Shown here one piece after another: positions 52,620-62,044 of a stretch of DNA of 64,000 bases; position 1 is the stretch's first letter; each line of letters begins with the position of its first letter. Source of the stretch: Pelagibacterales bacterium SAG-MED49 (GTDB taxonomy: Bacteria > Pseudomonadota > Alphaproteobacteria > Pelagibacterales > Pelagibacteraceae); assembly GCA_014653365.1 (NCBI GenBank), contig JACWEQ010000002.1:96542-160541 (forward strand), written 5' to 3'. The notes beneath the pieces were generated by a model. It searched no databases. It had not been told where the DNA came from and saw only the letters and a list, made by a program, of their open reading frames with translations. A program made the translations under genes and the position numbers.

Positions 52620-54163
52620 TGTTAAGTAAATTCTTAAAAAGTTTATCAATATTAAAAAAATTTTTATTTATAAATTTAGTTATTTTTACAATTATTGGAT
52701 CATTTACAATAATATATTTAAACAATGTTCAGCCAAATTTAATTAAAAAGAAATCAATTAATCACATTAATATTATTGATAATACAATTGAAAATCTTTC
52801 AAGGTTAGATGTAAAATTTACCACAAAAGATATACGAAAGTTTTTATTTTCTACAAGATTTATATTTCAAAACTTAGATAGAGTTATTTTTTTTGACAAT
52901 GAATTAAGTCTTATTGGAGATACCGATACACTAGATCTTGATCCAAGATCTTTTTCAACAAGACTAAATGAGATTGAGTTCGAGAGTTTAAATGACAATA
53001 AGATAGATCGAAGTGTTGATAATAAAGATACGAATAAGGATAAAAAAAATTTTATATCTTTTAAGGATATTTTGAAAAAATATTCAGATTCAGATAATTA
53101 TGGAAATTCTTTTACATTTACTCAAGAAAATTTTAATCAATTTAAATTAACAACTATTAAAAATGTAACTAAAGATGGATTAAATGTTGGCTATCTTGCA
53201 ATCACCGAAAATGCCAATGATATTAAAACAGCAATAGACGAACGAAAAGCATTTGTTGTAAGAACTGCAATTGCTGTTGGGTTTGTTATTTTAATTTTTT
53301 CTTTTGTCTTAAGTAGATATTTTATCAAACCAATACAAAATTTAGTGAGTTATACAAAAATTATAAAAGAAAAAAGTCACAAAAAAAGTGGTATTGATAA
53401 TTTAAAAAATAGAAATGATGAATTAGGACTTTTGTCTAAATCATTAGAAGATATGACAAATGAACTTCAAAAAAGAGTTGCACATGCTGAAAATTTTTCA
53501 ACAGATCTTGTGCACGAAATTAGAAACCCACTAGCATCTTTAAAGAGTGCCTCTGAAATCTTACAGGATACCAATAATTCAGATCAAAGATTAAAATTAT
53601 TGAATATACTTAATCATGATGTTCAAAGAATTGAGAGGTTGATTACTGATTATTCTCAAATGCTGAAAGATGAAGTGGCTTTAAGTAAAGAAAAAATGAA
53701 AAAAATTAATATTGAGCCAATCATTCAATCTGTTGTAGATGATTATAACAGTATCTATAAAGTTAAAAAAGATATCAAAATTAATTATGAAGATGATGGA
53801 AAAAAAGAATATTCTATTAATGGTATAGAAAATAGAATTGAACAAATGATTGCGAATCTGTTGGATAATTCGATCTCTTTCACTGAAAAAGGGGGAAAAA
53901 TTATTGTAAATATTTCCATTAGCTCAAACAGAAAAATTACAGTCAAAATTATTGATGAAGGTCAAGGATTCAAAGAAAAAGATACCTCTAAAATATTTAG
54001 AAGATTTTATAGCAATAGACCAGATAAATTTGGAGAACATTCTGGTCTTGGATTAAATATTGTGAAAAATTTAGTTGAATTACATGATGGAAAAATTTTA
54101 GCATCTAATCGACCCAATAATAAAGGTGCAATTATCGAAATTAGTTTTCCAAGCATGCAATAA
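52619..54163 (+). CDS. chvG: ChvG-type sensor histidine kinase
   Basis: This 514-residue kinase has two transmembrane helices (about 15-35 and 212-232) flanking a periplasmic sensor of about 175 residues, then HAMP (about 233-285), HisKA with phospho-His in DLVHEIRNPLASLKSA, and HATPase motifs NLLDNSISFT, DEGQGF and SGLGLNIVKNLVELH. Located directly after chvI, it is the cognate kinase. The periplasmic part is Lys/Asp/Asn-rich and gives no ligand clue. Confidence 0.94.
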   Translation: MLSKFLKSLSILKKFLFINLVIFTIIGSFTIIYLNNVQPNLIKKKSINHINIIDNTIENLSRLDVKFTTKDIRKFLFSTRFIFQNLDRVIFFDNELSLIGDTDTLDLDPRSFSTRLNEIEFESLNDNKIDRSVDNKDTNKDKKNFISFKDILKKYSDSDNYGNSFTFTQENFNQFKLTTIKNVTKDGLNVGYLAITENANDIKTAIDERKAFVVRTAIAVGFVILIFSFVLSRYFIKPIQNLVSYTKIIKEKSHKKSGIDNLKNRNDELGLLSKSLEDMTNELQKRVAHAENFSTDLVHEIRNPLASLKSASEILQDTNNSDQRLKLLNILNHDVQRIERLITDYSQMLKDEVALSKEKMKKINIEPIIQSVVDDYNSIYKVKKDIKINYEDDGKKEYSINGIENRIEQMIANLLDNSISFTEKGGKIIVNISISSNRKITVKIIDEGQGFKEKDTSKIFRRFYSNRPDKFGEHSGLGLNIVKNLVELHDGKILASNRPNNKGAIIEISFPSMQ

Positions 54164-54167
54164 TTTA

Positions 54168-54195
54168 TTGATTAATAAATACTTAGTTATATAAA
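54168..54195 (+). promoter_or_regulatory. Candidate ahcY promoter giving a near-leaderless mRNA
   Basis: TTGATT (54168-54173), 16-base spacer, TATAAA (54190-54195). Initiation about seven bases later falls at 54202, immediately before the ahcY ATG (54203). There is no Shine-Dalgarno before the ATG. Confidence 0.5.
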
Positions 54196-54202
54196 GCTTT
54201 CC

Positions 54203-55489
54203 ATGGAAGATTATAAAATCAAAGATATATCGTTAGCTAATTTTGGCAGAAAAGAAATTTCTATTGCAGAAAGTGAAATGCCAGGTCTGATGGCCTTAAG
54301 AGAAGAGTATACAGGAAAATCACCTTTAAAAGGTGCACGAATTATAGGTTGTCTACATATGACCATTCAAACAGCAGTATTAATTGAGACACTAGTTGAT
54401 CTAGGGGCAGAAGTTAGATGGTCTTCATGTAATATTTTTTCAACACAAGATCATGCGGCTGCAGCAATTGCAAAAGCTGGAATACCTGTTTACGCATGGA
54501 AAGGTGAAACAGAAGAGGAAGCTGTTTGGTGCATAAGACAAACAATCGATGGAAACAAAGATTGGAAAGCAAATATGCTTCTAGATGATGGTGGTGATTT
54601 GACTGCAATGATGCATAGTGATTACAAAGATTTATTAAAAGAAGTAAAGGGTGTTTCAGAAGAAACAACAACAGGAATTAAAGCATTAAATAAAATGGAA
54701 AATGATGGGTCATTAATGATTCCAGCAATTAACGTTAATGATTCTGTGACAAAGTCTAAATTTGATAATCTATATGGTTGCAGAGAAAGTTTAGTTGATG
54801 GAATTAGAAGAGCAACAGATGTCATGATGTCTGGAAAAATTGCTATCGTTGCAGGCTTTGGAGATGTGGGAAAGGGTAGTGCTGCATCACTTAGACAAAG
54901 TGGAGCAAGAGTTTTAGTTACTGAAGCAGACCCAATTTGTGCATTGCAGGCTGCAATGGAAGGCTATGAAGTTGTGTTAATGGATGAGGCAATTAGTAGG
55001 GCAGATATTGTTGTAACAGCTACTGGTAATAAAGATATCGTAACAGCTGATCATATGAGAGATATGAAAGATAGAGCGATTTTATGTAACATTGGTCATT
55101 TTGATAACGAGATACAAGTTGAAGCTTTAAAAAATTATAAGTGGAATGAAGTAAAACCTCAAGTTCATGAAATAGAGCTACCAAGTAAAAAAAGAATTAT
55201 TCTTCTAGCAGAAGGTAGATTGGTAAACTTAGGATGTGCAACGGGACACCCAAGTTTTGTAATGAGTGCATCATTTACAAACCAAGTAATTGCTCAAATT
55301 GAACTTTGGAATAACCATAAAAATTATGAAAATAAAGTTTATGTCTTACCTAAACATCTTGATGAAAAAGTTGCGACACTTCATTTAAAAAAAGTGGGGG
55401 CAAAACTTACTAAATTATCAAAAGAACAAGCAGATTATATAAGTGTTGGGACAGAAGGTCCTTTTAAACCAGATGCCTATCGCTATTAA
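54203..55489 (+). CDS. ahcY: S-adenosylhomocysteine hydrolase
   Basis: This 428-residue NAD-dependent enzyme splits S-adenosylhomocysteine to homocysteine and adenosine, completing SAM recycling. It has [30 protein letters not shown]-binding [18 protein letters not shown], and the invariant C-terminus PDAYRY. It is close to the eukaryotic length, lacking the ~40-residue insertion seen in many bacteria. Its last 17 bases overlap the tsaE start. Confidence 0.97.
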   Translation: MEDYKIKDISLANFGRKEISIAESEMPGLMALREEYTGKSPLKGARIIGCLHMTIQTAVLIETLVDLGAEVRWSSCNIFSTQDHAAAAIAKAGIPVYAWKGETEEEAVWCIRQTIDGNKDWKANMLLDDGGDLTAMMHSDYKDLLKEVKGVSEETTTGIKALNKMENDGSLMIPAINVNDSVTKSKFDNLYGCRESLVDGIRRATDVMMSGKIAIVAGFGDVGKGSAASLRQSGARVLVTEADPICALQAAMEGYEVVLMDEAISRADIVVTATGNKDIVTADHMRDMKDRAILCNIGHFDNEIQVEALKNYKWNEVKPQVHEIELPSKKRIILLAEGRLVNLGCATGHPSFVMSASFTNQVIAQIELWNNHKNYENKVYVLPKHLDEKVATLHLKKVGAKLTKLSKEQADYISVGTEGPFKPDAYRY

Positions 55490-55928
55490 AGATAGCAAAA
55501 TAGATATATCTTCTGAAGAGACTACTAAAGAATTAGCAAAAGATCTTACACATTACTTAAAAGGTGGTGAAATAATTTATTTATATGGGGAAATGGGTGT
55601 TGGAAAAACTACTTTTGTTAGATATCTAATCAATCAATTTCAGAAAAATAAAAAATTACATATTACAGAAGTTACAAGTCCAACTTTCAATTTACTAAAT
55701 GAGTATGTTATAAATGATTTAGTAATTAAACATTACGATTTATTTAGATTAAAAGATGAATCTGAAATTACAAATTTAGATTTATTTGAAAATAATCAAA
55801 GCACAATAACTCTTATAGAGTGGCCTCAACTTATTAGTAAAAATAAGTCAATTAAGACAATAGATCTAATATTTAGTTATGAAAATGAATTAAATAATAG
55901 ATCTGTCAAAATTGATGGTTTAAATTAA
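55473..55928 (+). CDS. tsaE: tRNA threonylcarbamoyladenosine biosynthesis ATPase TsaE
   Basis: This 151-residue P-loop ATPase has [39 protein letters not shown] and ITLIEWPQL, the TsaE set. It works with TsaB and TsaD in t6A modification of tRNAs that read ANN codons. Start 55473 (ATG) is chosen over the track's GTG 55443, which would add ten residues read from inside ahcY. It lies in the common alphaproteobacterial tsaE-phosphotransferase-nucleotidyltransferase string. Confidence 0.94.
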   Translation: MPIAIKDSKIDISSEETTKELAKDLTHYLKGGEIIYLYGEMGVGKTTFVRYLINQFQKNKKLHITEVTSPTFNLLNEYVINDLVIKHYDLFRLKDESEITNLDLFENNQSTITLIEWPQLISKNKSIKTIDLIFSYENELNNRSVKIDGLN

Positions 55929-55939
55929 TTTTTTATAAT

Positions 55940-56890
55940 ATGAGATTTCTAAAAGATTATAAGGAAATTAAAGGAGATGCTTCTTTTAGAAAATTTTATA
56001 GAAATAAAAATAAAAACACAATTATCGTTTTGGCTGAAAAAGAAAGAAACAAGAATCTTTTGATTTATGATGCAATTAATAAAATTCTAATTAAAAATAA
56101 AATTTTAGCACCAAAACTATTAAATCAAAATTATAAAAAAAATTACATTGAAATCCAAGATTTAGGAAATCAAACGATTTACCAATTATTTAAAAGTAAA
56201 AAAAAAAATAATTATTTGATATTAAAAGAGGTGATAAAAGTTTTGAATAAAATTCAATTAATTAAGAATAAAAAAATAAAAACTTTTGAAAAAAAAGATT
56301 ATAAAATCAAGGAGTATAAAATACAGATTTTATTTAATGAGGCTAAACTGTTTTGTGATTGGTATGTTCCAAGTAAATTATTAAAAAAAATTCATATTTC
56401 ATTTAACTATAAGTTTAAAAAAGAGATTAAATTTTTATTGTCAAAATTAAATTATGGAAATGATACTTTCGTTCATAGGGACTTTCATGTATCAAATTTA
56501 ATGCTAAATTTAGAAAACAAAATAGCTGTCATTGACAGTCAAGATGCATTAATTGGTAATAAAGCCTATGATTTAGCCTCATTAATTGATGATGTGAGAT
56601 TCAAGACATCCAATTCTTTGAAAGATAAAGTTTATAATTATTATTTAAAATCAAATAACAAAATTAATATTAATAAATTTAAAGAAGATTTTGAAATATT
56701 ATCGGTTTTACGAAATTTAAAAATTATAGGTATATTTATGCGTTTAGCACTAAGAGATAATAAAAAAAAATATGTAAAATTAATTCCTTATGCATGGGAG
56801 CTTATTAACCTTAGAATGAAAAATAATAAAGCATTTGATAATTTGAGACTGCTATTAAATGATAATTTTCCTAAAGTTTTAGGTAAGTAA
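55940..56890 (+). CDS. amgK: AmgK-like aminoglycoside-phosphotransferase-fold sugar kinase
   Basis: This 316-residue kinase has the APH-fold catalytic loop VHRDFHVSNLMLN (Asp, Asn) and metal-binding VIDSQDALIGNKAYDLASLIDD. With the next gene it matches the AmgK-MurU pair, in which AmgK phosphorylates N-acetylmuramate and N-acetylglucosamine at C1 in cell-wall recycling. It is lysine-rich and fairly divergent at the N-terminus. The assignment leans on the neighbour. Confidence 0.85.
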   Translation: MRFLKDYKEIKGDASFRKFYRNKNKNTIIVLAEKERNKNLLIYDAINKILIKNKILAPKLLNQNYKKNYIEIQDLGNQTIYQLFKSKKKNNYLILKEVIKVLNKIQLIKNKKIKTFEKKDYKIKEYKIQILFNEAKLFCDWYVPSKLLKKIHISFNYKFKKEIKFLLSKLNYGNDTFVHRDFHVSNLMLNLENKIAVIDSQDALIGNKAYDLASLIDDVRFKTSNSLKDKVYNYYLKSNNKININKFKEDFEILSVLRNLKIIGIFMRLALRDNKKKYVKLIPYAWELINLRMKNNKAFDNLRLLLNDNFPKVLGK

Positions 56891-56891
56891 T

Positions 56892-57581
56892 ATGAAAATT
56901 GATACGGCCTTAATTTTATGTGCGGGTTTTGGCAAAAGGTTAAATCCTATTACGTTAGATACCCCAAAACCATTACTTGAGCTAAATAATGTAGCTCTTT
57001 TAGAAACATGTATCAATTTAATTGAAAATTTAGGAATAAGAAAAATTATCATAAATACTTTTTACTTAGGAGATCAAATTTCTAGTTTTTTAAGAAATAA
57101 AAATTTTATTAGTAAGATTAAAATTATTGATGAAGGAAAAAATATTTTAGACACAGGTGGCGGCATATTAAATATGATAAATCACTCTAATGAAAATAAT
57201 TTTTTGGTTTTTAATCCTGATACTCTTTGGCACAAAGATTATCATGATGAGATAGTAAAGATGGAAGAGTTATATTATTCAAAAAAAGTTGAAAATTTAT
57301 TATTATTGGTAAACAAAAATCTAAGCTTTGATAAAAATCTTAATGGTGATTTCAATCTTAAAAATGATTTAATTTCAAAAGAGGATAAAAATTATTTTAT
57401 TTATACTGGTTGTCAAATATTAAGTAAAAAAATATTTATTAATTATAAAGTTGAAAATTTTTCAATTACTAGGGTTTGGAATAGCTTAATTGAAAAAAAA
57501 GAATTATTTGGGTTTGAAAGTTATAATGATTTTTATCATTTAACAGATCTTAAGACTTTTAAAAAACTACAAGATCTTTAG
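56892..57581 (+). CDS. murU: MurU-like sugar-1-phosphate nucleotidyltransferase
   Basis: This 229-residue nucleotidyltransferase has LILCAGFGKRLNPITLDTPKPLLELNN and the metal-binding FLVFNPDTLW. It starts one base after amgK. MurU makes UDP-MurNAc from MurNAc-1-phosphate, by-passing de novo UDP-GlcNAc chemistry. Its last 23 bases overlap the convergent gpmA, the largest such overlap here. Confidence 0.88.
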   Translation: MKIDTALILCAGFGKRLNPITLDTPKPLLELNNVALLETCINLIENLGIRKIIINTFYLGDQISSFLRNKNFISKIKIIDEGKNILDTGGGILNMINHSNENNFLVFNPDTLWHKDYHDEIVKMEELYYSKKVENLLLLVNKNLSFDKNLNGDFNLKNDLISKEDKNYFIYTGCQILSKKIFINYKVENFSITRVWNSLIEKKELFGFESYNDFYHLTDLKTFKKLQDL

Positions 57582-58272
57582 CTCTTTCATGGTCTAAATA
57601 TTTGCAACTATTAATTTTATTTTTTATATCCAGATGTATTACCAGTGGGTTACCAGTGGGTATTTCTAGTTTCGAAATTTGATCATTATCTAATTTAAAT
57701 AAGTATTTGCAAAGTGCTCTTATGGAGTTTCCATGAGCAGAAATTAAAATATTATTATTTGTAGTTTTGTTTTCAATTACTTGCTTGTAAAAATTAACTA
57801 CTCTTTCATAAGTATCCTTTAGTGACTCTGTATCTGGAATTTTATTAATTGGTATTTCTTTATAGGCTTCAATATTGATTGGGTGATAGGAACTCTTTTT
57901 ATCAAGCGGATCAGGCCTTAAGTCCCATGATCGTCTAAATTGATGTACTTTACTTTCTCCAAGTTTAATTTTCATCTCTTCTTTATTTAAACCAGTTAGA
58001 ATACCATAGTGCCTCTCATTTAGTTGCCAGGCTTTTTCTGAAATTTTTGTATCTTGTAATACTTCTTGTATTAATTTTAGTGTATTTTTTGCCCTTAATT
58101 GAAAAGATGAGTAATAGATATCAATATTGATATTATTAGCTTTAATTAATTCACCCGCATTTTTAGCTTCTAATTTTCCATTTTGAGTTAAATCAACATC
58201 AACCCATCCTGTAAATTTTTTCTCAAGATTCCAACTACTTTGACCATGTCTTACTAAAATTAAATAACTCAT
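57559..58272 (-). CDS. gpmA: 2,3-bisphosphoglycerate-dependent phosphoglycerate mutase
   Basis: This 237-residue enzyme interconverts 3- and 2-phosphoglycerate. It has the phosphohistidine motif LVRHGQSSWNLEKKFTGWVDVDLTQNG, LNERHYGILTGLNKEE, RRSWDLRPDP and the second His in ILISAHGNSIRALCKYL. The cofactor-dependent form is identified by the LNERHYG region and length. Confidence 0.96.
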   Translation of the reverse strand: MSYLILVRHGQSSWNLEKKFTGWVDVDLTQNGKLEAKNAGELIKANNINIDIYYSSFQLRAKNTLKLIQEVLQDTKISEKAWQLNERHYGILTGLNKEEMKIKLGESKVHQFRRSWDLRPDPLDKKSSYHPINIEAYKEIPINKIPDTESLKDTYERVVNFYKQVIENKTTNNNILISAHGNSIRALCKYLFKLDNDQISKLEIPTGNPLVIHLDIKNKINSCKYLDHERAKDLVVF

Positions 58273-58322
58273 TTGTTAATCTTTTAATTTAATTTATAAA
58301 ATAAGACTACTAATTAAATTAT

Positions 58323-58922
58323 ATGAAAATTTTAAAAATTAATTCATTATTTATAGTATTATTTTTTATTTCTGCTTGTTCATCAATACCTTCAAATACC
58401 TCAAATAGTTGTTCAATATTTGGGGAAAGATATTTGTGGTATAAACATGCAAAAAAATCTGAAAAAAAATGGGGTACACCTGTTTATTTGCAGCTTGCTA
58501 TAATTAAAATGGAGTCAGATTTTGACTGGCTGGCAAAACCTCCTAGACAAAAACTTTTTAAAGTTATTCCATATAAAAGACCATCTAGTTCTTTTGGTTA
58601 TTCACAAGCTGTTAATGGGACATGGGAACAATATAAAAAAGAAACAGGAAACAAGCTTGCGGTTAGAACTCGATTTAAAGATAGTGTTGATTTTATTGGT
58701 TGGTACACGAATAAGTCAGAAAATATTTTGAAGATATCTAAAAAAGATGCTTTCAAGCAATATGTTGCTTACCATGAAGGGTGGGGAGGGTTTAAAAATT
58801 ATAAAGATAATAAAAAAATAATTAACTTAGCAAAAAAAGTTGAGAAACAATCAAATGTTTATAAAAAACAACTTTCAAAATGTGTTAGTTCACTGACCAC
58901 TAGTAAATATATTATTTTTTAG
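58323..58922 (+). CDS. Lipoprotein with lytic-transglycosylase-like domain
   Basis: This 199-residue protein has an N-terminal lipoprotein signal with lipobox FFISACSS, so it should be anchored to a membrane. The rest resembles an SLT-type transglycosylase: PVYLQLAIIKMESDFDWLAKPPR (candidate catalytic Glu), SSFGYSQAVNGTWEQYKKETG and YVAYHEGWGG. Such enzymes cut the glycan strand to anhydromuropeptides. Its 3' end overlaps the convergent RND gene by 11 bases. Catalytic identity is inferred. Confidence 0.8.
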   Translation: MKILKINSLFIVLFFISACSSIPSNTSNSCSIFGERYLWYKHAKKSEKKWGTPVYLQLAIIKMESDFDWLAKPPRQKLFKVIPYKRPSSSFGYSQAVNGTWEQYKKETGNKLAVRTRFKDSVDFIGWYTNKSENILKISKKDAFKQYVAYHEGWGGFKNYKDNKKIINLAKKVEKQSNVYKKQLSKCVSSLTTSKYIIF

Positions 58923-61900
58923 ATAGTCCTTTTTCTAACTCTAAATCAACGGAGTCTATTCTCTTGGTATTTTTGGCAAGTGCTAGATACATTGTTGGTG
59001 TTACATATAGAGTAAAGAAAGTTGAAATAATCATTCCTCCAAGAATAGTTGCGCCTACCGCTAACCTTGATGCCTCACCGGCACCAGGACCAATATTTCC
59101 AATAACCAATGGCAACATCGCTATCATAGTACTTATTGATGTCATCATGATTGGTCTAAATCTTAAATCACACGCTTCTTTAATTGAAGCTTCAATTGCT
59201 TTTCCAGTTGTTCTAATTTGATTTGCATAATCAACGATCAGAATACTGTTTTTTGTTGATATACCAATTAAAATTACAAGAGCAATTTGAGAAAAAATAT
59301 TTATTGAGCTATTTAAGAATAAAATAAATACCAGTCCTCCAAAAACAGCCAATGGTACAGTAAGCATTATTATGAATGGGTGAATAAACGAGTTAAATGT
59401 AGCAGCCATTACTAAATAAGCAGTTAGTAAACCAAGAGCAAAAATTATATAAAGTTCATTTGTTGTCTCCTTAACCTCTTCAGATTCACCTTTCCAAGTA
59501 ATTTGATTAGTGGGTGCTACTTCTGCAATTATATTTTCCAAATATTCAATTGCCTCAAATAATGAGTAATTTGGATTTACATTTGCTGATATCGTTACTG
59601 CTCTTTGTCTATTGTATCTTGCTAATACTTTTGCTGAACCTTCTTCTCTTAGGTCAACTAGGTTTGATAATGAGATTAATTCTCCAGTTGTACCAGACCT
59701 TACAAAAAGTTTACTCAAACTATCTTTATCTTGCCTATCAACAAGGTATTGTTGAAGAATTATTGGATATTCTTTACCCAATTTATTAAATGTGGTGACT
59801 CTTTTGCCACCATATAATGTTTCCAATGTTTGACCAATTGATTGAGTAGATACTCCTAAATCCTTAGCTTTATTTTTATTTATAACCAACTTAACTTCTG
59901 GTTTATTTCTATTAAAGTCAGACTCAATTCTTGATAAACCTCGATTACTACGTAATTTACTTATCACTTCTTTTTGAATACTTTCTAGCTCTTCATAAGT
60001 ACTTCCCAAAATAACCATTTGAATTGGTTTATTATAATTTGAAACTCTTATGGATTGAGGCGATATTGGAAAAGCTAAAGTTTGAGGAACAGTTACTATT
60101 TTGCCTATGGCCTGTCTCATAATTGTCATGGCATCTTGATCTCGATCTTTCCAATCTTCAAGTAAGGCTATTATAATAAAGCTGTTGAAAGAATTAGCGG
60201 AACTACCAAAACCTGGAACTCTCATAATAAATTTATCATATGGACTATCTTCAGCTCGTAAAAGTGGAAGCAGTCTTTTTTCAATTTCCTGAGCTCTTTT
60301 TTGTGTGTAGTCAAACGAACTTCCTTCGTCTGTAAAACCAAGAACCAAATAAACGCCCCTATCTTCTTTTGGAAGTAGCTCTTTGGTTGAGAACATAAAT
60401 AGAGCAACAGATCCAGCTATAATTAAAAAAATAAAAGTTATAATAGTTTTTTTTTTATTTATCCAATATTCCAATGTTTCCTTGTAAAAATTTGAAAAAC
60501 CTTGAAAAAAAATATTAAATTTCCTTACAAAAAATCCAGCACTTCTTTCTTTATCTAAAAATTTACTTCCTAACATTGGTGACAATGTTAGAGCGACAAA
60601 TGATGAAACAACTATAGAAAAAGATAGTGCTAAAGCAGTTTCTCTAAATAAAGTTCCGGATATTCCTTTGATAAAAATTAAAGGAATGAAAACAGCAACA
60701 AGTATTAAGGTAGTTGCTATAATTGCAAAAGTAATTTGTTTAGAACCTTTGTAGGCAGCTACCAATGGAGTTTCTCCATTTTCTATTCTTCTATAAATTG
60801 CATCAGTCATGATAACTGAATCATCAGTTATAATTCCGATCGCCAGTATAAAACTTAAAAGAACAAAAATATTGATAGATAAATCAAATAAATAAATACC
60901 TAAAAAGGATGCAATCAAACTTACCGGAAGAGCAACCGCAGGAACTATAACTGCTTTTATATTACCTAAAAATAAGTAAATAATTATTACCACTAAAATA
61001 AATGCAATCGCTAAGGTTTTATAAACTTCATCAATTGCAGCTTTAACATATGTTGCTCTGTTAAATGAAACTTCTATTTTGAGACCTTCAGGTAAAGTTT
61101 TTCTTACTTCAATAATCTTTTTATTAATCTCTTTTGATAGTTCAACAGTTGATGCACCACTTTTTGCATAAATTCCAATACCTACCGTTTTTTGATCTAA
61201 ATTTTTTTTGCTTTGAGCTTTAAATAGAGTTTTTTCTGAAACTGGGCCCAATTCTACATCTGCAACATCTGATAATCTTACAATCTTGTCTATTGTTTTT
61301 TTAATAGGTAAAAATTTTAATTCATCAATGTTATTATAGGATTTATCTAAATTAATAGTTAAATCTACATTGTCTGCTTCTAAAGTTCCTGCTGGTAGGC
61401 TTATATTTTCATTTCTAAGTGCATTTTCTACTTCTTGAATAGTTAATTTATTTGCCGCTAATTTAATAGGATCAATCCAAACTCTAACGCTAAGCTCTCT
61501 TAGTCCACCCAATCGAATTCTTCCCACATTTTTTACACTAGAAAAAGCATCTACTAAATATCGATCAGCATAATCACCAAGTTCAAGATCTGACCAAGTT
61601 GATGAAGAAACTGAAAGCCACATTGTTGTTGTAAAACCAGCTGCTTGTTTTAATATTTGTGGTGCATCTGCTTCTGATGGTAGATTATCAACTACTCTAG
61701 CTACTCTCTCTCTAATATCATTTGCAGCATCATCTAGCTCAATATCGGTATCAAACTCTATATTGATACTGCTTCTTCCATTTTCAGATTTAGAATCTAT
61801 ATTTTTAATACCTTCTGCTCCTCCAATAACATCCTCGATTACCTGGGTAATCTCTTGATCAATAATAGGAGCTGATGCAGATTTATAATTTACTTTTACT

Positions 61901-62040
61901 TGTACTACTGGTGGCTGCAAACCATCAGGCAGCTCTCTTGTTGGTAGTTCAGAATAAACAAATAAACCAAATACAATGAGAATAAGAGAGAGTACCCAAG
62001 CTACAACTGGTCTTCTAATACTAAGTTCAGTTATATACAT
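58912..62040 (-). CDS. RND-family efflux transporter (inner-membrane pump)
   Basis: This 1042-residue, 12-helix pump begins MYITELSIRRPVVAWVLSLILIVFGLFVYSELPTRELPDGLQPPVVQV, typical of HAE1-type RND transporters. A proton-relay DD pair is seen in GIITDDSVIMTDAIYRRIENGETPLVAA, and the second half has ISTKNSILIVDYANQIRTTGK and LRFRPIMMTSIST. The substrate is unknown. Length is standard. It lies four bases after its adaptor gene; no outer-membrane channel gene is nearby. Confidence 0.93.
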   Translation of the reverse strand: MYITELSIRRPVVAWVLSLILIVFGLFVYSELPTRELPDGLQPPVVQVKVNYKSASAPIIDQEITQVIEDVIGGAEGIKNIDSKSENGRSSINIEFDTDIELDDAANDIRERVARVVDNLPSEADAPQILKQAAGFTTTMWLSVSSSTWSDLELGDYADRYLVDAFSSVKNVGRIRLGGLRELSVRVWIDPIKLAANKLTIQEVENALRNENISLPAGTLEADNVDLTINLDKSYNNIDELKFLPIKKTIDKIVRLSDVADVELGPVSEKTLFKAQSKKNLDQKTVGIGIYAKSGASTVELSKEINKKIIEVRKTLPEGLKIEVSFNRATYVKAAIDEVYKTLAIAFILVVIIIYLFLGNIKAVIVPAVALPVSLIASFLGIYLFDLSINIFVLLSFILAIGIITDDSVIMTDAIYRRIENGETPLVAAYKGSKQITFAIIATTLILVAVFIPLIFIKGISGTLFRETALALSFSIVVSSFVALTLSPMLGSKFLDKERSAGFFVRKFNIFFQGFSNFYKETLEYWINKKKTIITFIFLIIAGSVALFMFSTKELLPKEDRGVYLVLGFTDEGSSFDYTQKRAQEIEKRLLPLLRAEDSPYDKFIMRVPGFGSSANSFNSFIIIALLEDWKDRDQDAMTIMRQAIGKIVTVPQTLAFPISPQSIRVSNYNKPIQMVILGSTYEELESIQKEVISKLRSNRGLSRIESDFNRNKPEVKLVINKNKAKDLGVSTQSIGQTLETLYGGKRVTTFNKLGKEYPIILQQYLVDRQDKDSLSKLFVRSGTTGELISLSNLVDLREEGSAKVLARYNRQRAVTISANVNPNYSLFEAIEYLENIIAEVAPTNQITWKGESEEVKETTNELYIIFALGLLTAYLVMAATFNSFIHPFIIMLTVPLAVFGGLVFILFLNSSINIFSQIALVILIGISTKNSILIVDYANQIRTTGKAIEASIKEACDLRFRPIMMTSISTMIAMLPLVIGNIGPGAGEASRLAVGATILGGMIISTFFTLYVTPTMYLALAKNTKRIDSVDLELEKGLSKK

Positions 62041-62044
62041 TTAA

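Noticed and set aside
55443-55472. ORF-track GTG start of tsaE
   Set aside because: The extra ten residues are read from conserved ahcY coding sequence; ATG 55473 precedes the conserved TsaE region.
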